From Anaerococcus degeneri (GTDB lineage: Bacteria; Bacillota; Clostridia; Tissierellales; Peptoniphilaceae), in the NCBI RefSeq assembly GCF_017874475.1, contig NZ_JAGGLO010000001.1, positions 62,001-126,000 on the forward strand: a stretch of 64,000 nt of DNA, in the 5' to 3' direction. The translations under genes and the position numbers were made by a program. The notes under the pieces are model-generated. The model was not told where the DNA came from. It worked only from the letters and a program-made list of their open reading frames with translations, and did not search any database. This document shows positions 55,444 through 63,374 of this stretch, piece by piece (within the stretch, counting starts at the first letter, position 1; every line of letters starts with the position of its first letter).

Positions 55444-56694
55444 TTAATCTACAATCATATGGACAAAGCCTTCGACTTCTTCTGTAATTTTTTTAATAAG
55501 CTCATCAAGCTTATCGTTGTCCATTAGGATATAGACAAGGTCAGGGTCCATATTCATAAAGTCAAAATATTTTTCGTTGACCTTAAGATATTTCCATCCA
55601 AACCACCAATCTGAAAATTTATAATCATGGGGCTCAAGCTTGTTTTTAAGTTCACTAGCTGATTTTAACTTATCTTCATTAACTCCTGGTGCTTGCAAGG
55701 TGAGACCGTAGAACAAAGAATCAGATTTATTGTACTCAATCTTAAAGCACAAATCGCCCAGGTCATCTCTATTATATAAGTAATACATAACTCCATAATA
55801 CGAGGAGTTTCTCATGTTGTTGTAGTAATTTTTAATAATGGTTTTCGAATACCAAGGATTAACTTTTCCCAGGTCTTCGCCGCGATCGGTTTTTCTGTAG
55901 TTGAGCCCAGGAAAATTTTTAAACATCTCGTCTAGAGATTTTTCAAGTTTAGTCCAAAAACTCATCTGTAGGTATGTCTTGGCATCAATGATAGCAGGCT
56001 GTATGCTGTTTGCTATATTGAAATTTTCAGGGGATTCCAATAAAAAGTTCGTAACATCCATAGTATAATCTACATCCTTTCCAGTTATTTTTTCTAATAA
56101 GTCTGCATACTGAATAAGCACTTCCCTAAGGGCAGGCTCTCTAGCAGAAATTTTAATACAATTTTCAATCCAAGTTAAAATTTCATTGTAATAGGAAATC
56201 AAATTCACTTTGTCTAAATTACTTGCACTATCTTCCGAAGGAGCAGTGCCCAGTAGAGTCAGGTAAAAAACTTTCTTGATATCGGCCGAGCATCTGTCAG
56301 CGAATTTTATATACCTGTCCATCTGCTTATATTGGTCGCCAGCAAAAATTTTATTTTCAATGATGATTACATACTTTTTATCCTTGACATTGCAAGAAAA
56401 AAACAAGTCCAATCGTCCATTTGAAAAATCCTTTTCCCTCTCAACATCTGTAATTTTAAGATCATCAGGACTTACATCATCAGCTGATATAATGCCTGTG
56501 GTCTTTAAAAAGCTCAGCATAAATTCTTTTTTAAATTTGCAATCGTTTAAAATCGAATAAATAAGTTTGGAGTGGAGGTTAACTTCATCATAGGGATTTA
56601 AAAGCTGGGAAAAAATATTAAAATCCGACTTCATCCCATCCAAAAGTTTGTATTTGTTGTAGATTAATTCTAGCCCGTAAAAAAATTTATCCAT
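55444..56694 (-). CDS. PD-(D/E)XK nuclease-family protein
   Basis: 416 residues. The N-terminal half has the PDDEXK_4-type core: NLHSKLIYSILN (about residues 39-50), catalytic Asp96 in GRLDLFF, Glu113 and Lys115 in IIENKI, then AGDQYKQMDRYIKF. The C-terminal half (about 230-416) is an uncharacterised domain rich in Tyr, Trp and Asp. Proteins of this type occur singly in accessory regions, sometimes near defence genes; their targets are unknown. No methylase or other partner adjoins. Flanks hold a decayed fragment and a hairpin, which suggests acquisition. Confidence 0.85.
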   Translation of the reverse strand: MDKFFYGLELIYNKYKLLDGMKSDFNIFSQLLNPYDEVNLHSKLIYSILNDCKFKKEFMLSFLKTTGIISADDVSPDDLKITDVEREKDFSNGRLDLFFSCNVKDKKYVIIIENKIFAGDQYKQMDRYIKFADRCSADIKKVFYLTLLGTAPSEDSASNLDKVNLISYYNEILTWIENCIKISAREPALREVLIQYADLLEKITGKDVDYTMDVTNFLLESPENFNIANSIQPAIIDAKTYLQMSFWTKLEKSLDEMFKNFPGLNYRKTDRGEDLGKVNPWYSKTIIKNYYNNMRNSSYYGVMYYLYNRDDLGDLCFKIEYNKSDSLFYGLTLQAPGVNEDKLKSASELKNKLEPHDYKFSDWWFGWKYLKVNEKYFDFMNMDPDLVYILMDNDKLDELIKKITEEVEGFVHMIVD

Positions 56695-56800
56695 AAAAAC
56701 CCTCTTAAAAATATTTAGAACTTGTTTTAGTTATTGTGTAATCTATTAGATTGTGTTGGTATGATTATAATCTTTAATTTAAGAAAAACAATTTATACTC

Positions 56801-56909
56801 TTGACAAATCTTTTTGTAGAATGTATTAAAATGGATTGTAATAGAATATTTTTGATATTTTAATAAATGTAATCAAAAGAGTGCCCAGCCAAGACTTGGG
56901 CACTTTTTT
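56801..56909 (+). ncRNA. Candidate small RNA of about 74 nt
   Basis: Promoter TTGACA (56801-56806), 17-bp spacer, TATTAA (56824-56829); terminator AGTGCCCA (56880-56887) / TGGGCACT (56897-56904) then T6. The transcript from about 56836 to 56909 has no ORF beyond ten codons. The next gene has its own promoter (TTGTCT-16-TATAAT, 56908-56935), so this looks like an independent unit rather than a leader. Confidence 0.5.
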
Positions 56910-56969
56910 GTCTCAATTTCAATTCGGGGTATAATAATTTAACATAGTAAAAATAAAGGAGATGATTTT

Positions 56970-57791
56970 ATTATTTATTACATTGGATATTTTTTTGTTT
57001 ATGCATTTATTGGTTGGATTATGGAGGTTTCCTACCAGGCGGTGAAGACTGGGCGTTTTATTAATAGGGGCTTTCTAAACGGACCGCTTTGTCCGATTTA
57101 CGGTTTTGGGGCCTTGGGTGTAATTTTGTTTTTGACTGATATAGCAAAAACCAATAAGTTATACTTATTTTTTGGATCGATTTTTATAGCCACAGCCCTT
57201 GAGCTTGTTGGAGGCTTTCTTTTGGAGAAGATTTTCCACAAAAAATGGTGGGATTATTCTGACATGAGATTTAATCTTGGCGGCTATATTTGCCTTGAAT
57301 TTTCAATCCTTTGGGGCCTTGCCTGCTTTGTTTTGTATGAGGCAGTCCATCCTTTGATTGTGAGATTTTTTGCCTTTTTAAATCCAAAATTTATTTTTTA
57401 TGGAAATATAATTTTACTTGCTATTTTTGCTGTAGATATGGCTCAAACCATCCTTACCTTGGTTGGACTAAATAAGAAATTTAAGAAACTTCAAGCCGCA
57501 AGTGCGGATATTAGAGGGGTTTCAGATGATATTGGCAAGCGTGTCTATGACAGGACCATGTCTATCAAGGAAAAGAGCGAGGAAATCAAAGACAGACCAA
57601 GGGTCAAAGAAATTGAGGCTAAACGTAGCCAAATCAGAGCTGATCTTATCAGTAAATTCGATAAGATAGGTGAAAGAAGACTAATCAAGGCCTTCCCTAA
57701 TTTGATTGAAGATTTTGTAGATAAAGTTGATAAAGACCTAGATAAAATAGATAGGGATATAAAAGAAATAGGAAAAAATATTGAAAAATAG
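56970..57791 (+). CDS. CmpB-type putative ABC-transporter membrane protein, start uncertain
   Basis: Family of PF06541 type: the N-terminus YYIGYFFVYAFIGWIMEVSY, then RGFLNGPLCPIYGFG, is diagnostic. Five or six membrane segments fill residues 1-150; the rest is a charged helical tail (RVKEIEAKRSQIRADLISKF). The conserved N-terminus lies in frame only back to ATT codons at 56970/56973, eight bases after AAAGGAG (56955-56961); the ATG at 56962 is out of frame. Either an AUU start is used, or one base is missing in the T run, or translation begins at ATG 57021 and loses the first helix. Function unknown. Confidence 0.8.
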   Translation: MIYYIGYFFVYAFIGWIMEVSYQAVKTGRFINRGFLNGPLCPIYGFGALGVILFLTDIAKTNKLYLFFGSIFIATALELVGGFLLEKIFHKKWWDYSDMRFNLGGYICLEFSILWGLACFVLYEAVHPLIVRFFAFLNPKFIFYGNIILLAIFAVDMAQTILTLVGLNKKFKKLQAASADIRGVSDDIGKRVYDRTMSIKEKSEEIKDRPRVKEIEAKRSQIRADLISKFDKIGERRLIKAFPNLIEDFVDKVDKDLDKIDRDIKEIGKNIEK

Positions 57792-57810
57792 GGCTTAGGT
57801 CCTATTTTTT
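57785..57810 (+). terminator. Terminator after the CmpB-type gene
   Basis: AAAATAGG (57785-57792) / CCTATTTT (57801-57808), perfect stem, 8-base loop, T6. The stop codon is inside. Confidence 0.85.
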
Positions 57811-57865
57811 GTTTTAGAATAAAAGCAAAGAACTAAAAGAGTATAATTAAGCTAAAAGAAGTTTT

Positions 57866-58915
57866 TTGGGTGAAAATAGAAATGATTTAAAAATGAAGGA
57901 TAAGATAATTTTAATAACCGACCTCAGGGAGGATAAAAAATTAAAAGTTAATATTAGATTTTACCAGGCTTTGGGTCTTGATTATCTTCTTCTTAGGCCC
58001 TTTGAAAGGCTTGATGAAAAAGAGCTTGAGGGTCTTTTTTCCTTAAATCATTTCTACGAAAAAAACGGCCTTGGCCTGGTCGTATCTTTCCATATTGGTA
58101 CGGTAATGGCCAAACTTTTAGGAGAAGACCCTTTGAATATAGACTTTGCCGACCCGAAAATCAGGCAGGGTCTTTATCATTTCATTTCTTACCTTATTAA
58201 ACATGGGATAAAAGCCTTTGATTTCTGCGGCCTTGAAAGCCTTGCAATTGGCGAAAGGGACCTCCTTGAAGCTTGTAGGGAACTAAATAAAAATACTTTT
58301 TTTAATAAAAAAGTTCTCGCCATGGCGGAAATTTATCCTAGTCAAAAGACCCAAATCGCCCTGGCAAATCCCAATTTTTCTGCCCTTTCTTTGGTTAGGT
58401 CAAAAGGGGAAATTGGGAATTTATTTAAGTTTTCAAGGGACTTTGCGGACGCTGGAGCAGGTCTCGCTTTATCTTTTTCAAATTTTCCAAAAAAGGGAAT
58501 TAACTTTGAAAATTATCCCCAAGCTGCCAAAAGGTTAATTTTGATGACCCTTTTCTTTTTGAAAGGGACTTTGTTTATAGAAGAAAATCGGCTAGATTTT
58601 AATGATATAGAATTTTTGCGAGCCTTATTTGCTCTTAAAGAAAAAATTCAAAATCTAGAAAAAATGACAAAAATTTTGCCAAAGGAAGCTGATGTTTTGG
58701 CCTTTATTAGGGAAGGCGAGGGGAAAAAGATTTTGTATATGGCAAATTTTTCCGAAAAGGAGGTCCTCCTAGATTTGGCCTATAAGGTGATGGATTACAA
58801 GGACTATGACTTTTTGGCAGGGTCTTTGACCCACCGCACCCTTTATAGGACCACACTTTTAAGGCCCTATGAGGCTATCGTTTTTCAAAATTGTAAATAT
58901 TTTGAAAGAATGTAA
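57866..58915 (+). CDS. Degenerate GH13 alpha-glucosidase-like protein
   Basis: 349 residues against about 555 for oligo-1,6-glucosidases. LNIDFADPKIRQGLYHFISY then LIKHGIKAFDFC aligns by eye with the GH13 stretch PDLNWENPxVRQ...FWLDKGVDGFRLD; the catalytic Asp and preceding Arg are replaced (FDFC). Glu survives in MAEIYPS. The HDQ region reads SNFPKK. The C-terminus (LAFIREGEGKKILYMANFSE, then RPYEAIVF) is the usual GH13 beta domain. It is probably catalytically dead. The start is TTG at 57866; ATG 57893 is possible. -10 TATAAT lies at 57842-57847. Confidence 0.72.
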   Translation: MGENRNDLKMKDKIILITDLREDKKLKVNIRFYQALGLDYLLLRPFERLDEKELEGLFSLNHFYEKNGLGLVVSFHIGTVMAKLLGEDPLNIDFADPKIRQGLYHFISYLIKHGIKAFDFCGLESLAIGERDLLEACRELNKNTFFNKKVLAMAEIYPSQKTQIALANPNFSALSLVRSKGEIGNLFKFSRDFADAGAGLALSFSNFPKKGINFENYPQAAKRLILMTLFFLKGTLFIEENRLDFNDIEFLRALFALKEKIQNLEKMTKILPKEADVLAFIREGEGKKILYMANFSEKEVLLDLAYKVMDYKDYDFLAGSLTHRTLYRTTLLRPYEAIVFQNCKYFERM

Positions 58916-58946
58916 AGTATAAGAAAGTTAAAAATAAGGAGCAATG

Positions 58947-60107
58947 ATGAAAATTATAGTAATGGGCATGGGCTATGTTGGCCTATCAAACGCAGTTCTT
59001 TTGGCCCAATCAAACGAGGTTGTGGGCATAGAAATTGACCCAGTAAAGGTTGACCTCATTATTAATAAAAAATCGCCATTAAAGGACGATTACATAATAG
59101 ATTATTTGGCAAATAAGGACTTAAACCTAATTGCCAAAAATAGTGGGCAAGAGGACTTTAAGGATGCTGACCTAGTAATTTTGGCCCTTCCAACCAACTA
59201 CGATGAGGTGGAAGAATTTTTTGACACTTCCTTTATAGATGACGCTATAAAAATGATTAAAGAAATCAGGAAAGACTTGCCAATCCTTATAAAATCAACT
59301 ATTCCAATCGGCTATACCGAAGGGAAAAATAGGGAGTATGGGTGTGAAAATATAATCTTCTCCCCAGAATTTTTAAGAGAGGGCAGGGCCCTTTACGATT
59401 CCCTCCACCCTTCAAGGATTATCGTGTCAGATAAGACTGAAATTGGCCAAAAAATCGCCGATCTTTACAAAAAAGAAGCCCTAAATAATCCAGAAGTGAT
59501 TTTGATGGGAAGAAGTGAGGCTGAGGCAGTTAAACTTTTTGCCAACACTTACCTTGCAATGAGGGTGGCATTTTTCAACGAACTTGACAACTTCGCCCTA
59601 GGCAAGGGCCTTGATTCTAAGTCAATTATCGAGGGAGTTTCAGCAGATCCTAGGATTGGAAACCACTACAACAACCCATCCTTCGGCTACGGGGGCTATT
59701 GTCTGCCAAAGGATTCAAAGCAATTATATGCTAATTTTGACAAAATTCCGTCAGCCCTTTTCAAGTCAATTATCGACTCAAATGAAGTCAGAAAGGACTA
59801 TGTTTCAGAGGATATTTTGGCTAAAAATCCTCAAACCATTGGGGTTTACAGGTTGGTTATGAAAAAAGGTTCGGATAATTTTAGGAAGTCTGCCATTTTT
59901 GATGTAATAAATAACCTCAAGGCAAAGGGAGCAAATATTGTAATTTACGAACCAAACTTGGATGGAGAAGACTTTGAGGGTATGAAATTAATTCGTGATT
60001 TAGATGATTTTAAGAAAGTTGATTTGATAATAGCAAACAGGGTCGAAGACGACCTAAAAGATGTGAAAAACAAGCTTTATACTAGAGATTTATTTGAGAG
60101 GGATTAG
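58947..60107 (+). CDS. ugd: UDP-glucose 6-dehydrogenase
   Basis: 386-residue NAD-dependent enzyme making UDP-glucuronate for capsule or wall polymers. Rossmann motif MGMGYVGLS (about residues 6-14), VVGIEIDPVKVDLI, KSTIPIGYTEG, SPEFLREGRAL and catalytic Cys in YGGYCLPKDSKQ (about residue 253). Most like the short HasB/Cap type. The ATG at 58947 has better spacing from AAGGAG than that at 58944. No glycosyltransferase or hyaluronan synthase adjoins, so the sink for UDP-glucuronate is not in this window. Confidence 0.94.
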   Translation: MKIIVMGMGYVGLSNAVLLAQSNEVVGIEIDPVKVDLIINKKSPLKDDYIIDYLANKDLNLIAKNSGQEDFKDADLVILALPTNYDEVEEFFDTSFIDDAIKMIKEIRKDLPILIKSTIPIGYTEGKNREYGCENIIFSPEFLREGRALYDSLHPSRIIVSDKTEIGQKIADLYKKEALNNPEVILMGRSEAEAVKLFANTYLAMRVAFFNELDNFALGKGLDSKSIIEGVSADPRIGNHYNNPSFGYGGYCLPKDSKQLYANFDKIPSALFKSIIDSNEVRKDYVSEDILAKNPQTIGVYRLVMKKGSDNFRKSAIFDVINNLKAKGANIVIYEPNLDGEDFEGMKLIRDLDDFKKVDLIIANRVEDDLKDVKNKLYTRDLFERD

Positions 60108-60785
60108 ATGACAGAAAAGAAAAAAGTGCCCCAGGTTCATTCAAAGCTCAGAAAATCATTTATTTCTGTGCCAGAAGAAATCTACAAGGCAAGCGGAATC
60201 AAAATCTTCGATAAGAGGATCAAATCCCTACTTTTTACTACCGACCTTGCCATAATTAGAAATTCAAACGCTGACTCAATCATGGCGGTCTACCCATACA
60301 CACCTCTAAATTCCATCACTGAAGCGATCATTTCCATAGCTTCAGTTCCATGTTTTATAGGAGTTGGGGGTGGCACTACCCAAGGACCTAGGTCGAGATT
60401 TGTTGCCTATTATGCAGAGCTTGCCGGTGCCTATGGGGTTGTTGTAAATGGACCAATACCTCACGAAGATATTAGGGAAATTTCAAGGTTTGTCGACATA
60501 CCAGTCATAGCCACAATTTCGTCTTTGAAAGATGATTATAAGGAGAAAATCAAGGCGGGTGCTGAGATTTTAAATGTTTCAGGCGGTAAATATACAGCTG
60601 ATCTTGTTCGCCACATCAGGGATGATATTGGGGACGATTTTCCGATAATTGCCACAGGTGGCAAGGACGGAGAATCCATACTTGAGACTATAAGTGCTGG
60701 AGCAAATGCCATTTCCTACACTCCACCATCTTCATCCGATGTTTTTGGTTCTATGATGGATAAGTACAGAAACGAGGATATATAA
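60108..60785 (+). CDS. Uncharacterised TIM-barrel protein
   Basis: 225 residues, begins one base after the ugd stop. It has the repeating strand-helix pattern of a phosphate-binding TIM barrel: SLLFTTDLAIIRNSNADSIM, FIGVGGGTT, VVVNGPIPHEDIREISRFV, EILNVSGGKYTADLV and, at the phosphate-site position, FPIIATGGKDGESI. I do not recognise the family with confidence; similar proteins in clostridia are called hydrolase or left unnamed. It is co-transcribed with ugd and a P1 peptidase. Confidence 0.75.
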   Translation: MTEKKKVPQVHSKLRKSFISVPEEIYKASGIKIFDKRIKSLLFTTDLAIIRNSNADSIMAVYPYTPLNSITEAIISIASVPCFIGVGGGTTQGPRSRFVAYYAELAGAYGVVVNGPIPHEDIREISRFVDIPVIATISSLKDDYKEKIKAGAEILNVSGGKYTADLVRHIRDDIGDDFPIIATGGKDGESILETISAGANAISYTPPSSSDVFGSMMDKYRNEDI

Positions 60786-61726
60786 TGTACGGTGGATATT
60801 TTACAGATGTTGGAAATATAAAAGTGGGCCACGGGCAGGACTTTGAAGGGGGCACAGGCCTTTCCATAATTCTGCCAGATCCTGGAAACACAGCTGGTGT
60901 TGACGTGAGGGGAGGGGCTCCGGGCACACGTGAGACCGACCTTTTAAATCCCCTAAACCAGGTTTCTGAAGTTTCTTCCATAATTTTGTCAGGAGGATCT
61001 GCCTACGGACTCGAAGCGGCAAGCCACCTTATGAAAATTTTAGAAAAAGAAGGCATAGGATTCGATGTGGGAGTTGGAGTCGTGCCAATCATTTCCCAGG
61101 CAGTCTTATTTGATCTAGCCTACAAAAATCCCAAGGCAAGGCCAGACGCAGCCATGACCCGAAAAGCCTTTGAATCTGCGACCTATGATGATAAGAGCCA
61201 GGGCCTTGTGGGTGCAGGCACAGGGGCAACAGTTGGAAAAGCCCTTGGTCCAGAATTTTTGGTAAAATCCGGTTTAGGCCAAGCTTCTATTAAAAAAGGT
61301 GACCTAGTTGTATCAGCAATCGTTGCTGTAAACGCCTTTGGAGATATTTTCGACTACCATAAGGGAGTCCAAATCGCAGGACCTACTAAGGATGGAAAAA
61401 TGCTTAAGACAATTGATTTTATCGACCAAATCCTAGGTTCATTTTCTGATATAAAGCCATCCAACACCACAATCGGTGCTGTCGCAACAAATGGAACTTT
61501 TACTAAGACCGAGCTTACAAAAATTGCCGGTATGGCCCACGACGGCTACGCCAGGTCCATAAACCCAGTCCACACTCTTTTTGATGGGGATACAATTTTT
61601 TCCATAGCGACTAATAAAATTAAGGCGAATATAAACCTAGTTGGGGCACTCGCCGCAGAGGTCATGTCTATGGCCATTTCCAATTCTATTTACAGCCTAG
61701 GCGAAAATAAGAATAAAGGAGACTAG
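60785..61726 (+). CDS. P1 (DmpA/S58) family peptidase
   Basis: 313-residue N-terminal-nucleophile-type aminopeptidase. It opens with GNIKVGHGQDFEGGTGLSII, then ILSGGSAYGLEAASHLM and GAGTGATVGKALG. The self-cleavage site is expected at ATNGTFTKTEL (about residue 238), which would make Thr the nucleophile where DmpA has Ser. HDGYARSINPVHTLFDGDT follows as in the family. The ATG shares one base with the stop of the TIM-barrel gene. Likely releases N-terminal amino acids or D-residues in the cytoplasm. Confidence 0.88.
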   Translation: MYGGYFTDVGNIKVGHGQDFEGGTGLSIILPDPGNTAGVDVRGGAPGTRETDLLNPLNQVSEVSSIILSGGSAYGLEAASHLMKILEKEGIGFDVGVGVVPIISQAVLFDLAYKNPKARPDAAMTRKAFESATYDDKSQGLVGAGTGATVGKALGPEFLVKSGLGQASIKKGDLVVSAIVAVNAFGDIFDYHKGVQIAGPTKDGKMLKTIDFIDQILGSFSDIKPSNTTIGAVATNGTFTKTELTKIAGMAHDGYARSINPVHTLFDGDTIFSIATNKIKANINLVGALAAEVMSMAISNSIYSLGENKNKGD

Positions 61727-61743
61727 TCATCTAGTCTTTTTTT
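61720..61743 (+). terminator. Terminator of the ugd operon
   Basis: AGACTAG (61720-61726) / CTAGTCT (61731-61737), 4-base loop, T7. The stem contains the stop codon. Confidence 0.88.
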
Positions 61744-62262
61744 CTTGGGAAAATTTGTAAATTTAGTCCTTATTTCTTGGCACATTATATAAAATTTTAG
61801 GAAAGCTTAGCAAATCCCAGTTAGGATTTTTTTAAAAAATTTTTTTTAGCTTGAATAAAAAAATTTCGCCACAGTTTAGGCCATAAAATCTTAAAGCCAT
61901 TAGAGTCTTTAAAAAAACACGTTTTTTCGTATAAATTTCCTATATTATAGCGTTTTACTAGGAATATCAAAAAACCTTTTCATTAACAAAAAATTATGAT
62001 ATAATGAAAAAAAATGATAATATAAAAGGTGATAATTTTTGTCATGTAAAATAAAAATGATAAATTAATCTCTACATATCCAATAATGTTTTTAATTTTA
62101 CTTGTTAAATCTTATTCTTTTGATATTTATCGTTTTTATTTGTGAATCTAATTTTCAAAACAGAAATTTATGACAAAAGGGGTGGTTAGAATGTTCACAT
62201 AAGAAATCTAGCTGAATATAAAGGACGATACTGTATTATTTTTGAAAATTTTAGGAGAATAT
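61744..62262. other. Very AT-rich intergenic region upstream of lrgA-like gene
   Basis: 519 bp with no convincing ORF, no RBS followed by an open frame of more than ten codons. A small hairpin AAATCC/GGATTT with a T7 tract lies at 61812-61833. Long A and T runs follow. The promoter of the lrgAB-like genes must lie here, but I cannot choose it with confidence. Confidence 0.5.
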
Positions 62263-62610
62263 ATGAAATATTTAAAAGAATTTTGTTACATACTTTTTTT
62301 CTTATTGTTGGGCTTTATTGCTAAGAAATTAACAGGACTACCAATTCCAGAACCAGTTTTTGGTATGATTTTCTTATTTATTGCCCTTTGCTGCAAGTTT
62401 TTAAAGGTAGACGATATTGGGGAAACATCTGATTTTCTAACATCAATACTAGCCTTTACCTTCACACCACTTGGAGTTGCCCTTATGGTACAATTTGATG
62501 TGATTAGAGACAATGCCCTAAAAATATTAATAGTTATGACCGTTTCTTGCCTCATCACCATGGCTGTCACAGCCAAAATCGTTGAACTAGTACAGAAAGC
62601 GAGGAAATAA
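62263..62610 (+). CDS. LrgA/CidA-family holin-like protein
   Basis: 115 residues with four membrane helices. FLLLGFIAKKLTGLPIPEPVFGM is cut here to its hallmark, LTGLPIPEPVFGM. The family acts with LrgB in murein hydrolase control, autolysis or pyruvate uptake. The start at 62263 follows AGGAGAATAT; the TTG at 62242 lies before that site. The LrgB gene begins one base after its stop. Confidence 0.9.
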   Translation: MKYLKEFCYILFFLLLGFIAKKLTGLPIPEPVFGMIFLFIALCCKFLKVDDIGETSDFLTSILAFTFTPLGVALMVQFDVIRDNALKILIVMTVSCLITMAVTAKIVELVQKARK

Positions 62611-62611
62611 A

Positions 62612-63352
62612 ATGAGTGATTTTTTAAATACATATGTAGCAGATAATGATTTTTTCGGGATTGTCCTAAGTATAGTTATGTTTAGGATAGGAATGGTAAT
62701 TAACAAAAAAACTAAGGTTGCCATCCTAAACCCACTTCTACTAGCTATTGTTTTTTGTATAGCTTTCCTAAAATTAACAGGAATTTCTTATGAAAACTTC
62801 AACAAGGGCGGCCACTATATTTCCTTTATGATTGCCCCAATTACAGTTGCACTAGTAGTAAGTCTTTACAGAAATATAGAAAAATTAAAGGCCAACCTAA
62901 TCCCAATTTTAATTGGTGTTTTTGTTGGATCTTTCGTGGCTATCCTTTCAGCCTATCTTTTATCAAAGGTCTTTGGCTTTGATAGAGATTTGACACTTTC
63001 AATGATGCCACAATCTGTAACAACTCCAATCGCTAAATCCCTAACAGAGGAATATGTGGCGAAATTTGGGGCTGATGAAGTGACTATTAAGACCTTTGCG
63101 GCCATTACTGCCATCACAGTTATCCTAAGGGGAACTGTTGGTGCAATCTTTGCCCCAACAGTCATGAAGGTAATGAGGGTTAAAGACCCAGTTGCCCAAG
63201 GTATTGGTATTGGTACATCAAGCCACGCTATGGGTACATCTAAGGCTATCGAAATGGGCGAAGTTGAAGGAGCTATGAGTGGTTTATCTATAGCAGTAGC
63301 TGGTATTTGCACTGTTATCTTGATGCCATTATTTATAATTTTATTTTTCTAA
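62612..63352 (+). CDS. LrgB/CidB-family membrane protein
   Basis: 246 residues, about seven helices. MMPQSVTTPIAKSLTEEYV and the GIGTSSHAMGTSKAIEMGEV loop (GTSSHAMGT is diagnostic) define LrgB. It works with the LrgA-like protein encoded upstream. With PFL-based metabolism in this organism, a role in pyruvate transport, as shown for PftAB/LrgAB homologues, is as likely as control of autolysis. No LytSR-type regulator adjoins. Confidence 0.92.
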   Translation: MSDFLNTYVADNDFFGIVLSIVMFRIGMVINKKTKVAILNPLLLAIVFCIAFLKLTGISYENFNKGGHYISFMIAPITVALVVSLYRNIEKLKANLIPILIGVFVGSFVAILSAYLLSKVFGFDRDLTLSMMPQSVTTPIAKSLTEEYVAKFGADEVTIKTFAAITAITVILRGTVGAIFAPTVMKVMRVKDPVAQGIGIGTSSHAMGTSKAIEMGEVEGAMSGLSIAVAGICTVILMPLFIILFF

Positions 63353-63374
63353 TATTTCATAGGTTTAATATTAG

